From positions 3,381,501 to 3,445,500 of the forward strand of contig NZ_CP014168.1 in assembly GCF_001717955.1 (NCBI RefSeq): a DNA stretch of 64,000 nucleotides, read 5' to 3'. The translations under genes were made by a program, and so were the position numbers. The notes under the pieces are model-generated. The model did not search any database and was not told where the DNA came from. It saw nothing but the letters and a program-made list of their open reading frames with translations. The stretch comes from Sphingomonas panacis. GTDB lineage: Bacteria > Pseudomonadota > Alphaproteobacteria > Sphingomonadales > Sphingomonadaceae. This document shows positions 55,543 through 64,000 of this stretch, piece after piece (position 1 is the first letter of the stretch; each line of letters starts with the position of its first letter).

Positions 55543-58215
55543 ATGTCGAGCTATTCACGCCTGTTCCGGGCGACGCTGCCGTTCACTCTGGCGGCATTGG
55601 GGTACACGCAGCCAGCCGCAGCACAACTGATTGCGGAGGCGGCGAATCCGGGCGCGCAGACGCCAGACGCGAACACCGCTGCCGCCGACGGCGCGAACGA
55701 CATCGTGGTGACCGGCTCCTACGCGGACAGCCTTGCGGCGGCGACCGAGACCAAACGCCGGGCAGCGTTCGGCGTCGACGCGATCAACTCGACCGACATC
55801 GGCAAATTCCCCGCACAGAACGTAGCGGAGGCGCTCCAACTGGTTCCGGGCGTCGCGATCACCCGTCCGCGCGGTGAGGGACTGTACATCAGCGTTCGAG
55901 GGCTCGGGCCGCAGTTTCAGAACACGCTGCTCAACGGGCGCCCGATCGCGATCAACGACCTGATCGAGAATGGCGGCGCCAACGGTCGCCAGTTCCGCTT
56001 CGAAATGCTACCGGCCGAATTCGTGTCCCAGATCGACGTCGTGAAGACGCCGACTGCGGACATGAACGAGGGTGCGCTCGGCGGCAACATCGACGTCCAC
56101 ACCTTCCGTCCGCTCGAAGTGGGCACCAAGACCACGCTCAACCTGCGCGGCACCTACACGACGCTGACGGAGAAGGTGAAGCCCAACGCGACCGGCCTCA
56201 CCAGCTTCAAGAGCGGCGACGGCACCTTCGGCATCCTCGCTGCCGCGCAATATTGGGGTAAATCTGTCCGCAATGATCGTTCGTACAATACCGGCTGGTA
56301 TCTCGACAAGTTCGCCTCGGCGCTTGGGTCCGGCTTCTACACGCCCGGCCGCACCCGCCCGACCGTGGAGACCGAGGACCGCAAGCGCTTGTCCGGCCTG
56401 ATCTCGGCGCAGTGGCAGCCAACACCTGAGTTGGAGACGACGCTAGACGTGCTCGCGACTCGGCTGGACGTCGCCTATGACGAGTTCGGGCTGGACATCT
56501 ATCCCGACGACTCCAGCGTCGCCGGGCACAAACCGGCGATCGTGCCGGGTTCGGTCAAGCGCGATGGCGAAACCGTCGTCGCCGCGACGATCAACGATGT
56601 GCGCTTCATGGGTACGCGCGAATACAGCCTCAACCGACATGACCTGATCACGATCGGCCTCAAGCAGGCGTGGAATCCGGAAGGCTGGCATATCGTCGCC
56701 AACGCCAACTGGTCTTACGCGCACAGCTTTCATCCGAGCTACGCCGAAGGCACGGTGCGTAGCCGCATCCAGTTTTTCGCACCGCTGAGCTATGACTCGT
56801 CCGGCGGCTACAAAGTTGCTCCGACGATCACCACGCCGACCAATGTGCTCAACCCGGCCAACTACACGCTGTATCCCTTCAACATCGCGCCCAAAAACAG
56901 CAAGGATTGGGACCGCTACGTGCGGCTCGACGTCGATCATGATATGGACGGCTTCATCACCAAGCTGTCGGCGGGTGGGGAGTACCATTCGCGCAAGCGC
57001 GACTACCGACGCCGCGACTTTACCGTGAATCCCGCCGCCAACACGTCGCTCACCGGCTTCGCACCGAACGGGTACGAACAGATTCCGTTCGACAACTTCC
57101 TGTCGGGGGTACCGGGCAACTATCCACGCACCTGGATCGTGCCGATCACCAGCGTATTCTATGACAAGTTGTTCACAGATGCGATCGCCAACGCGCCGCT
57201 GGCCGCTGGCGATCTCCGCGCCTCCTACGTCGTCACCGAGAAGACAGCGGGCGGCTACGTGCGCGCGGACTATGCCTTTTCGCTCGGCGCGGTTCCAGTC
57301 ACCGGCAACGTCGGCGTTCGCTATGTCCATACCGACCAGGTGGCGAGCGGCACACTCACGACCGGCAGCGTGGCGACCCCGGCGAGCTTCCCCCAGACCT
57401 TCAACGACTGGTTGCCGAGTTTCAACCTGCGCGCCGAACTGACTCACGACCTGGTTGGTCGCCTTGCCGCCAGCCGCGTGCTGACCCGCCCGAACGTGAC
57501 GCAGAGCGCGCCGCAGATCAGCGTCTCTACCGACCAGCCCACCGCGAGCGGCGGCAACCCGGCGCTGAAGCCGTTCCTCGCGACCCAGTTCGATGCCTCG
57601 CTCGAATGGTATTTCAACCGGCAGGGTTCGCTCACCGGCGCGCTGTTCTACAAGGCGATGGACAACTACATAACCGCGCAGAACATCAACGTCGAAATTC
57701 CCGGGCGCGGCACGGTGCTGCTCAGCACTCAGGTCAACGGCGGCAATGCCAAGGTCTATGGCGCAGAAGCGGCCTACAATCAGGTGTTCACCTTCCTGCC
57801 GGCGCCGTTTGACGGTCTGGGCTTCCAGGCGTCCTACACGCACACCTCGGTACAGGCGAGCTACACGGCCGGCGCGCGCCCGATAAAGGATCAACTGATC
57901 GGCTTGTCGAAGAACAGCTTCAACGTCGTCGGCTTCTACGACAAGGGGCCGCTCTCGACCCGGCTGTCCTATACGTGGCGCGATAAATACCTCACCGGCA
58001 TCGGCAGTACTACGCAGGCGACCACCACGCAGGCGGCGTTCGGATCGCTCGATGGCAACCTCTCGATCCGCGCTACGAGCCACCTGATGTTCAGCGTCGA
58101 GGCGATCAACATCGCCAATGCGAACAGCTACAGCTACAATGAGAAGGAACTACAATTCGGCGAGATCAACAATTACGGCCGGACCATCCTGTTCGGTGTG
58201 CGGGCGCAGTTCTGA
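55543..58215 (+). CDS. TonB-dependent receptor
   Basis: 890 residues. Signal peptide ending in PAAAQ, a short Ala/Asn-rich linker with a TonB-box-like DIVVTGS, the plug domain (NVAEALQLVPGVAITRPRGE, SVRGLGPQFQNTLLNGRPIA), then a 22-strand barrel with the terminal aromatic (GVRAQF). Belongs to the large sphingomonad receptor group with the extended LNGRP plug. Substrate unknown; coupling to a secreted phospholipase suggests phospho-compounds or lipid head groups. Stop overlaps the next start by one base. Confidence 0.93.
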   Translation: MSSYSRLFRATLPFTLAALGYTQPAAAQLIAEAANPGAQTPDANTAAADGANDIVVTGSYADSLAAATETKRRAAFGVDAINSTDIGKFPAQNVAEALQLVPGVAITRPRGEGLYISVRGLGPQFQNTLLNGRPIAINDLIENGGANGRQFRFEMLPAEFVSQIDVVKTPTADMNEGALGGNIDVHTFRPLEVGTKTTLNLRGTYTTLTEKVKPNATGLTSFKSGDGTFGILAAAQYWGKSVRNDRSYNTGWYLDKFASALGSGFYTPGRTRPTVETEDRKRLSGLISAQWQPTPELETTLDVLATRLDVAYDEFGLDIYPDDSSVAGHKPAIVPGSVKRDGETVVAATINDVRFMGTREYSLNRHDLITIGLKQAWNPEGWHIVANANWSYAHSFHPSYAEGTVRSRIQFFAPLSYDSSGGYKVAPTITTPTNVLNPANYTLYPFNIAPKNSKDWDRYVRLDVDHDMDGFITKLSAGGEYHSRKRDYRRRDFTVNPAANTSLTGFAPNGYEQIPFDNFLSGVPGNYPRTWIVPITSVFYDKLFTDAIANAPLAAGDLRASYVVTEKTAGGYVRADYAFSLGAVPVTGNVGVRYVHTDQVASGTLTTGSVATPASFPQTFNDWLPSFNLRAELTHDLVGRLAASRVLTRPNVTQSAPQISVSTDQPTASGGNPALKPFLATQFDASLEWYFNRQGSLTGALFYKAMDNYITAQNINVEIPGRGTVLLSTQVNGGNAKVYGAEAAYNQVFTFLPAPFDGLGFQASYTHTSVQASYTAGARPIKDQLIGLSKNSFNVVGFYDKGPLSTRLSYTWRDKYLTGIGSTTQATTTQAAFGSLDGNLSIRATSHLMFSVEAINIANANSYSYNEKELQFGEINNYGRTILFGVRAQF

Positions 58216-59306
58216 TGATCAGATCCGCTCTTCTGGCGCTCGCCGCGGTGGCCCTCGGCGCCGCCGCTCCGCCGCTAAGGATGAACGACATCCAGGTGAT
58301 CGGCTCGCACAACAGCTTCAAGGCGCGCATCCCGGACGCGGTGATGGCCAGGCTGCGCACGATCGATCCGAAACTGGCCGACGGGCTCGACTATTATCAT
58401 CTGCCGCTCACAGACCAACTCGATCACGGCGTGCGTCAGATCGAGATCGACATCTTCGCAGATCCCAAAGGCGATCGCTACGCCGAGCCCAAGGGCGAGC
58501 TTTGGGCGCGCGCCGCCGGGGAGACCACCGCGTTCGACCGCGCGGCGATGCGGCAGCCTGGGTTCAAGGTGTTCCACATACCCGATATCGACTACATCAG
58601 CACCTGCGTGACGTTGCGCCGCTGTCTCGGCGAGGTCGATCGCTGGTCGCGCCGGCACCCCGATCATCTGCCGATTATGATCACCATCAATGCAGCCGAC
58701 ACGCCATCGAACCGGCCGGGCATCACCGATCCGATCCCGCTCGATGATCCTGCACTGCTCGACGCGTTGGACGGCGAGATCCGATCAGCATTCCGCGGCA
58801 ACCGGCTCATCACGCCGGATGAGGTTCGTGGCAACGCGCCATCGCTGAGTCAGGCGATCCGGCAGCGTGGGTGGCCGAGCCTGTCCAAAGCCCGGGGCCG
58901 GGTCTACATCCTGTTCGACGTGCGCAAGGCGGTCTCAAACACGTACCGTCTGGGGCATCCGTCACTCGCCGGTCGTGCGATGTTCGGCTGGTATCCCGAG
59001 GATGATGCGGATTCCGCGATACAGATCGTCCAGGATCCGCTGGCCGATAAGACCGAGATTCGGCGATGGGTGCAGCAGGGCCTGATCGTCCGTACCCGCT
59101 CCGACGCGAACACCGTCGAGGCGCGCGCCAAAGATCATCGCAAGTCTCTGGCCGCGATGGCGAGCGGCGCCCAGGCCATCAGCACGGACTATTATCCGGG
59201 CGCGCCCGATCCACTGCGCACCACCTTCACGGTGACGCTCCCGCGAGGTGAGATGGCGCGCTGCAGCCCAGTCCGTGTTCCGGCGGGGTGTCGGCTCCGG
59301 CGGTGA
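58215..59306 (+). CDS. exported PI-PLC-like phosphodiesterase (Ca2+-dependent PI-PLC-C1 type)
   Basis: 363 residues. Signal peptide (LLALAAVALGAAAPP). The catalytic core of PI-PLC X-like enzymes is visible: first His in VIGSHNSFK (His32), acidic residues RQIEIDIFADPKGD (the Ca2+-binding Glu/Asp pair) and second His in FKVFHIPDIDY. The remainder ends with ISTDYYPGAPDPL typical of this family. Should cleave phosphodiester head groups in the periplasm or outside. TGATG overlap with the receptor shows an operon. Confidence 0.85.
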   Translation: MIRSALLALAAVALGAAAPPLRMNDIQVIGSHNSFKARIPDAVMARLRTIDPKLADGLDYYHLPLTDQLDHGVRQIEIDIFADPKGDRYAEPKGELWARAAGETTAFDRAAMRQPGFKVFHIPDIDYISTCVTLRRCLGEVDRWSRRHPDHLPIMITINAADTPSNRPGITDPIPLDDPALLDALDGEIRSAFRGNRLITPDEVRGNAPSLSQAIRQRGWPSLSKARGRVYILFDVRKAVSNTYRLGHPSLAGRAMFGWYPEDDADSAIQIVQDPLADKTEIRRWVQQGLIVRTRSDANTVEARAKDHRKSLAAMASGAQAISTDYYPGAPDPLRTTFTVTLPRGEMARCSPVRVPAGCRLRR

Positions 59307-59397
59307 GTCCGGCAGCACTCAAAACCTGGTACGCCTCCGTACCCGGAGTTCGGATCGAACGATCGCCGGCGGCGGAAACGTCGAAACACAGCCACGG

Positions 59398-59871
59398 TCA
59401 CCACGCGAGCTCCGGCTTGGTCACCATCAGCCAGAAGATGAGAATGACGCCGATGAACGCCGGCCAGCCGAGCAGGAACCACAACCGCGACAACCGGAAG
59501 TAGCGCGACGGCAATTGCTCGCCTAATGGCGTGCGATCGGCGATTCGTCGCATCTCGATTTGGATGACGACGACCGGCAACCAGCAGGCGCCGACCAGCA
59601 GGTAAAGTGCGATCGACGCCGCCAGCCAGCCCGTCGTCAGCGGGAAGCCCGCAATGCGCGCCAGCCACACACCGGTTATTGGCTGGACGATGACCGCCGG
59701 CGTTGTGAACAGCCAGTCGGCGATTACGACGTTGCGGTTGACGACTCGACGCGCGCCGGCGTCGCCCGATCGGTTCGCCATCCAGCCATGAAAGGCGGTG
59801 CCGAGCCCGGTGCCGAACAGCAAGGTCGAGCTGAGGATGTGGACGGTTTTGAGCAGCAGGTAATCAGCCAC
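59398..59871 (-). CDS. DUF2269-family membrane protein
   Basis: 157 residues, about four helices; starts ADYLLLKTVHILSSTLLFGT, and contains WMANRSGDAGARRVVNRNVV and ADWLFTTPAVIVQPITG, the DUF2269 pattern. GTG start overlapping the SDR-DoxX stop by eight bases. Function of the family unknown; often beside DoxX-type genes. Confidence 0.8.
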   Translation of the reverse strand: MADYLLLKTVHILSSTLLFGTGLGTAFHGWMANRSGDAGARRVVNRNVVIADWLFTTPAVIVQPITGVWLARIAGFPLTTGWLAASIALYLLVGACWLPVVVIQIEMRRIADRTPLGEQLPSRYFRLSRLWFLLGWPAFIGVILIFWLMVTKPELAW

Positions 59872-61141
59872 GACGAGTCTCCAGCGTATGGACGGCGAGC
59901 GACAGCCCCAGCACGGCGGCGTTCTTGATGAGCGCGCCGAAGGGATCGGCCCAGAGCTCGGGCACCGTGCCGGCAAGGATCAGGGTATAGACGGTCATCA
60001 ATCCGATCCCGGCGAGCGCCGCGCCGCGCACGGTGGCGAGCAGCGCCACGCCGATGGCGATGTCCGCCAGCGATCCTGTCCAGAGAGCGGCAATCGCTGG
60101 CATGCCGACGAGTCCGACGCGGGCGAGCCATGCGGCGCTCGCCGCCTGCGACGTGAGGACGAGCGGCACGATTCCACCCGCCAGCCATACCAACGCCAGC
60201 ATCAGCCGTAGGATCGGCACTACCGGGGCAAGCCGGGCTGCGCGAAGGTCCGCCTCGCCCGCCGGGCACCGCGCAAGCGCCTGTTCCAGGGGTGCCGGCC
60301 GACATCCGGTCGCCGCAACCAGCGGCGCTAACGGAGCGGTATTGCCGGCCGCGAGCATCGCCATGCCCTCGCGGGTAACCGGCCCCGCCCCGAGCCGTGC
60401 GACGGCGGCAAGCACCATCCGCGGCACGGTCACGCCCCATGCGCGCGGGAGACCGAGCCATCGGCGAAAGCACGCGATGAGCGCGTCTGTCGTCATCGGC
60501 TCAGGGCCAACAACATCGAGCCGCTCAGCCAACGGCAGCGGCGCGTGCAGCAACCGGAAGACGACCTCGACCAGATCGTCGATGTGGATCGGCTGCACCA
60601 GACCTCCGGCTTGCCCCAGACGCGGCGTGACCGGCAGCGCGGCCAGTGCCGCGAAGAGCGCACTGCTCCGCCCGCCGCGACCGATGACCAGCGAAGGGCG
60701 CAACACCACCCAGCCCATGTCTCTGCCCGTCGGATCGAGCGCCGCGAGATGATCGTCCGCAGCGGCCTTGCTCCGATGATACGCGCTGGCGGCTTGGGCG
60801 TGCGCGCCCAGAGCAGAGACCTGAACGACCCGGCCGACGCCGACTGAACGACAGGCGTCGAACAAGGCGGCAGGTCCGCTTGCATGAACCTGCGGGTAGC
60901 CGCGCGCGTCGCCGAACAGTCCAGCGCAGTTGATCACCGCATCGACCCCGGCGAGCCGGCCGTGCCATGCCTCGACGCTGTCCCGCGACAGGTCGCAGGA
61001 CAGCGCGCTCACGCCGGGAATCAGCCGTTCCAGGCGTGCCGGCACGCGCCCGGCGGCGGTGATGCGGAGGCCTTCCGCCACCAGCCGCCCTGCGAGATGG
61101 CGGCCGATGAAGCCGCCGGCCCCGACGATCAGAACGTGCAT
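59864..61141 (-). CDS. SDR-family NAD(P)-binding protein fused to a DoxX-like membrane domain
   Basis: 425 residues from MHVLIVGAGGFIGRHLAGRL. Residues 1-290 are an atypical SDR with the GxxGxxG nucleotide loop and YHRSK (Tyr-x-x-x-Lys in SAYHRSKAA); residues about 305-425 hold four helices like DoxX (LMLALVWLAGGIVPLVLTSQ; GSLADIAIGVALLATV). The SDR part resembles UbiE-neighbour NDUFA9-like proteins. Likely membrane-associated redox role; the substrate is unknown. Middle gene of a three-gene minus-strand cluster. Confidence 0.82.
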   Translation of the reverse strand: MHVLIVGAGGFIGRHLAGRLVAEGLRITAAGRVPARLERLIPGVSALSCDLSRDSVEAWHGRLAGVDAVINCAGLFGDARGYPQVHASGPAALFDACRSVGVGRVVQVSALGAHAQAASAYHRSKAAADDHLAALDPTGRDMGWVVLRPSLVIGRGGRSSALFAALAALPVTPRLGQAGGLVQPIHIDDLVEVVFRLLHAPLPLAERLDVVGPEPMTTDALIACFRRWLGLPRAWGVTVPRMVLAAVARLGAGPVTREGMAMLAAGNTAPLAPLVAATGCRPAPLEQALARCPAGEADLRAARLAPVVPILRLMLALVWLAGGIVPLVLTSQAASAAWLARVGLVGMPAIAALWTGSLADIAIGVALLATVRGAALAGIGLMTVYTLILAGTVPELWADPFGALIKNAAVLGLSLAVHTLETRRG

Positions 61142-61152
61142 CGCTCGTCCTC

Positions 61153-61476
61153 TCACGCGCTTGCGCGGGGCGTGCGGCTCCAGACCGCGAACCCCATGCC
61201 GGCGAGCGCCAGCAGCACGCCGAACAGCGCGCTCGTGATCGTGCCCTGAACCAGAGCGGTCGGGCTGGTGGCGATGCTGCGGATCGAGACGAACAGCATC
61301 GGTGTGGCCACCATCATCACCGTCGACCACACCGCCCAAAAGCGCGAGCGTTGTTCGGTGCCACAGAGTTCGGCCAGCAGGATCGACAGGGGCCGCCACA
61401 GGACGGCGGCGGCGAGGACCGCGATGAGCGCGGTCAGCGCATAGGTCAGCAGCAGGGCTGCGATGGGCAACAGCAT
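61153..61476 (-). CDS. small membrane protein, function unknown
   Basis: 107 residues with three helices (about residues 3-27, 47-66 and 74-98). AAGGAG eight bases before the ATG at 61476 fixes the start. It begins the cluster with the SDR-DoxX and DUF2269 genes (11-base gap), suggesting an associated membrane unit. Confidence 0.65.
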   Translation of the reverse strand: MLLPIAALLLTYALTALIAVLAAAVLWRPLSILLAELCGTEQRSRFWAVWSTVMMVATPMLFVSIRSIATSPTALVQGTITSALFGVLLALAGMGFAVWSRTPRASA

Positions 61477-61535
61477 GGAAAATCTCCTTCCAAACACCGC
61501 GCGACGATCGCCCGGCTCGAAAGACGCATTGCGAA

Positions 61536-61550
61536 TGGCATGCCAGTTGC
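61536..61550 (+). promoter_or_regulatory. sigma-54 (-24/-12) promoter upstream of the kinase gene
   Basis: TGGCA-N6-TTGC matches the sigma-54 core with the exact spacing between GG (61537-61538) and GC (61549-61550). It is about 80 bases before the kinase ATG. The second gene of the operon is a sigma-54-type regulator, so autoregulation is plausible. TTGCGAA occurs twice, 18 bases apart (61529 and 61547). Confidence 0.55.
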
Positions 61551-61628
61551 GAAGATTGGCCAAAATCGGCGCTTTTCCGAGCCGGACAGCGTGCGGAAAT
61601 GTTAACGCAGTAAACAGAGGGAGCTGCT

Positions 61629-63380
61629 ATGCTGTCAACGATGGATACGGCTGTCGGCCTTTTTTCCTATATCGGCGCGCTGTCGCTGACCGCGCTCGCC
61701 AGTGCGCTGCTTGCCATGTTCCTCGCTCTGCGCGCGCGCGCGCTGCCGGGGTCGACGCTGCTTGCCGTCTTCCTGGGCGGTGTCGGGCTTTGGAGCATCG
61801 CGCAGGCGCTGCCAGCCATCTTCGGGCTTGAAGCGTCGCCGGTCACGACGACACTTATCGCGCTGTCGCCGCTGCCCGCAGCGGCGTTCGTTCACCTCGT
61901 CTTCGCCTTCGCGCTGTGCGGGGCGCTTCGGCCGGTTGCTATCGTCAGCTACGCGATCGCCGCGTTCGCCGCGCTGGTTGGCTTGGTGTTCGGCGTCGGC
62001 GAGGTCGTGCCGTGGCGGGGCTTTCCCGGCATGTTCATACCCTCGGCCGTCGGCTGGGGCGTGCTCGCGCTGGCGGCGCTGCTCTCCGTCGCGGGTCATC
62101 TGCGCCTCGCACGCGCATGGCGCGAGCATGCAGGGCAGCATCAGCGTCAGACCGGCGCGGTGTTCATATCCAGCCTGATCGGCCTCGTCGCGCTGACCGG
62201 GTTCGCCTTCCCCGCGCTCGGCATCAATGCCTATCCGTGGCCCGTCCTGCTCCTGCCGCTATACTCGGTGGTGCTGGTCTACGGTATCCTGCGCCACCGC
62301 TTCATGGCAGCGGACCTGTGGGCGCGGCGCGGCCTCGTCTGGCTGCTGCTGGTCGCCGGAGCGGGCGCCGCCAGCGCGCTCATCGCGGCGCTGCCCCTCG
62401 CGCTCGCCGGGCGTCCTGCCGGGCTGTTCGCAACCTGGGCGGCGTTGGCCGCGACGCTGGCGCTGGGGCTGATGATCCTTGCGCCGTTGAAGCGGCTTGC
62501 TGACCGCGTCGCCTTCCCCGGCGGGCGAGTCAGCGAGGCGGACGTGGCCAACTGGCGCGACCGATTGGCTGCGGCGCCAGATGAAGGAGCCCTTGTCGAG
62601 GCGGCGCGCGGCTTGCTGCGCGACCGACTGAACCTCCCTGCCGACGGCCCGACGCTCACCGTCGCGGGTGATGTCGTGGCTTTGGTCGGCTGGGACGATG
62701 CCCCGCCCCCCACCCGCCACGTCGCCGAGCGCTTCGCCATCATCGTCGCCGAAAGCGCGCGCCGTCTTGCCGCCGCTCGGCTGCTGGTCGAGGCAGAGCG
62801 CGAGGCCCGCCTCGCCGAGATCGGCGCGCTCGCGGCGACGATCGCGCACGACCTGCGCAATCCGCTCGGCATCGTCCAGATGGCCGCGACCGGCGCCCCG
62901 GCGGAGGTGCGCGCCGAGATCGGCGAACAGGTCGCGCGGATGAACCACCTCGTCACCGACATCCTCGACTATGCGCGCGCCTGGACGATAGCGCCGCAGC
63001 CGCTGCGGGTCGCCGATCTGGTCGCAGCGCTCGGGGTGGAGGCGCAGATACCGGACGACCTGACCCTCGTCGCCGACCGCCAGGCGCTGCTGCGCGTGCT
63101 GACGAATCTCGTCGATAATGCGCGCGCGCTCGGCACGCGGGTCGCGGTCTTCGCCGACCGTGAGCCGCTCGTCCTCGACGTCTGCGACGATGGCCCGGGG
63201 ATCGCGCCGGAGATCGTCGACAGCCTGTTCCGCCCTTTCGTGTCCCGGCGCCCCGGCGGCACCGGGCTGGGCCTCGCGATCGTCCGCCGGATCATGGAGG
63301 CGCATGGCGGCACCGTCACACTCGCCCATCGTGAGGGCTGGTCGACCTGTTTCCGCCTGACCTTCGGAGCAAAGCCATGA
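61629..63380 (+). CDS. multi-TM sensor histidine kinase (PrsK-like layout)
   Basis: 583 residues. The N-terminal half has about nine membrane helices in two groups (residues 10-225 and 235-285), then a linker and the kinase core: H box LAATIAHDLRNPLGIVQMA, N box TNLVDNARALG, G boxes CDDGPGIAPE and GTGLGLAIVRR. Layout resembles the PEP-CTERM kinase PrsK but without a clear GAF domain. GAGGG before the ATG. Coupled by ATGA to the next gene. Confidence 0.88.
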   Translation: MLSTMDTAVGLFSYIGALSLTALASALLAMFLALRARALPGSTLLAVFLGGVGLWSIAQALPAIFGLEASPVTTTLIALSPLPAAAFVHLVFAFALCGALRPVAIVSYAIAAFAALVGLVFGVGEVVPWRGFPGMFIPSAVGWGVLALAALLSVAGHLRLARAWREHAGQHQRQTGAVFISSLIGLVALTGFAFPALGINAYPWPVLLLPLYSVVLVYGILRHRFMAADLWARRGLVWLLLVAGAGAASALIAALPLALAGRPAGLFATWAALAATLALGLMILAPLKRLADRVAFPGGRVSEADVANWRDRLAAAPDEGALVEAARGLLRDRLNLPADGPTLTVAGDVVALVGWDDAPPPTRHVAERFAIIVAESARRLAAARLLVEAEREARLAEIGALAATIAHDLRNPLGIVQMAATGAPAEVRAEIGEQVARMNHLVTDILDYARAWTIAPQPLRVADLVAALGVEAQIPDDLTLVADRQALLRVLTNLVDNARALGTRVAVFADREPLVLDVCDDGPGIAPEIVDSLFRPFVSRRPGGTGLGLAIVRRIMEAHGGTVTLAHREGWSTCFRLTFGAKP

Positions 63381-64000
63381 TCCTGCTGGCCGACGATGAA
63401 CCTGCCTTCCAACGGCTGACCGGTGCCTGGCTTCGCGGCCTCGGCCATCAGGTCGAGGTGGCTGGCGACGGCGATGCCGCGCGCGCCGCCTTTGCGGCCA
63501 AGCCTGCGGACCTCGTGCTGCTCGATCTCGCCATGCCGCCGCACCACGATCCGGAGGCCGGACTGGCGCTGATCCCGGCGTTCACGCCAGCGCCTGTGGT
63601 GGTGATGACCGGCCATGCCGACCATGCGCTCGCGCTGAAGGCGATAGAGGCGGGCGCATGGGACTTCCTCGCCAAACCGGTCGATCCCGACCTGCTGCGC
63701 GTCGTGGTCGCCCGCGCGCTGGAGCGGGCGCGGCTGGCGCGCGAGGTGGCAACGCTCAAGGCGCAGGCGGGCGGCGATGAAGACATGGGCCTGGTGGGCA
63801 CCTCGCCGGCGATGGCGGCCTTGCGCGCGTTGATCCGCCGCGTCGCGCCGACGCGGCTGCCGGCGCTGGTGCTCGGGCCGAGCGGAACGGGAAAGGAGCT
63901 GGTCGCGCGCGCGATCCACGCCGCGTCGCCGCGTGCCACTCGGCCGCTTGTGCCGATCCATTGTGGCGCAGTGCCGGCCGAGCTGCTCGAGAGCGAGCTG
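63377..64000 (+). CDS. sigma-54-type response regulator, partial (cut by window end)
   Basis: 208 codons visible. Receiver with ADDEP, phospho-acceptor in LVLLDLAMPP, Thr in VVMTGHAD and Lys in FLAKPVDPD; then a linker and the start of an AAA+ sigma-54 domain: LVGTSPAMAALRALIRRVA, Walker A VLGPSGTGKELVARAIH. The sequence ends at PAELLESEL, just before the GAFTGA position, so sigma-54 contact cannot be judged. Partner of the kinase upstream. Confidence 0.9.
   Translation, partial: MILLADDEPAFQRLTGAWLRGLGHQVEVAGDGDAARAAFAAKPADLVLLDLAMPPHHDPEAGLALIPAFTPAPVVVMTGHADHALALKAIEAGAWDFLAKPVDPDLLRVVVARALERARLAREVATLKAQAGGDEDMGLVGTSPAMAALRALIRRVAPTRLPALVLGPSGTGKELVARAIHAASPRATRPLVPIHCGAVPAELLESEL

Overview
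The window looks like a chromosomal piece of a GC-rich alphaproteobacterium of the Sphingomonadales (Sphingomonas-like). The basis is gene order (ntrY-ntrX-hfq-hflX facing mazG; rpsB-tsf / pyrH-frr-uppS-cdsA-dxr-rseP-bamA-ompH-fabZ; mreBCD-mrdA-rodA), an Hfq with two Sm domains as described in the relative Zymomonas mobilis, and the lack of lpxD/lpxA/lpxB beside bamA and fabZ, which fits a group that uses glycosphingolipids in place of LPS. No ribosomal RNA or CRISPR array was seen.

Region 1 (about 1-33 kb) is core genome. Minus-strand blocks are ntrY-ntrX-hfq-hflX (nitrogen/redox two-component system and RNA chaperone), rpsB-tsf with a strong terminator, and one tightly overlapping operon from pyrH to fabZ that joins nucleotide and isoprenoid synthesis, CDP-diacylglycerol synthesis and outer-membrane protein assembly. 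Then follow psd-pssA (phosphatidylethanolamine synthesis), divergent icd, a CPA2 antiporter, an O-methyltransferase with a divergent TetR regulator, mutL, and the elongasome operon mreB-mreC-mreD-mrdA-rodA, closed by tRNA-Lys(CTT).

Region 2 (about 33-43 kb), directly after the tRNA, is a decayed accessory island. It holds small phage-like genes on the minus strand, a gene with an in-frame stop, and a nest of insertion sequences. A complete 3040-bp IS66-family element (perfect 8-bp target duplication, GTAAGCG ends) carries one passenger gene and splits a DUF5681-like phage gene, which can be rejoined in frame. An IS3-family element truncates the same gene and is itself split by an IS5-family element. 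Three further IS fragments follow.

Region 3 (about 41-47 kb) is a minus-strand set of predicted exported proteins: a lipoprotein, two cysteine-rich Sel1-repeat proteins and an exported protein with a DxDGDG-type loop. Among them are truncated or frameshifted small genes.

Region 4 (about 47-64 kb) holds a response regulator-kinase-RND efflux operon (permease, adaptor, outer-membrane channel), a TonB-dependent receptor coupled to a calcium-type PI-PLC-like phosphodiesterase, a three-gene DoxX/DUF2269 membrane cluster with an SDR-DoxX fusion, and, divergent from it, a multi-TM kinase with a sigma-54 type response regulator cut by the window end. A good -24/-12 promoter match lies upstream of that kinase. 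All calls come from reading the sequence; no database search was run.
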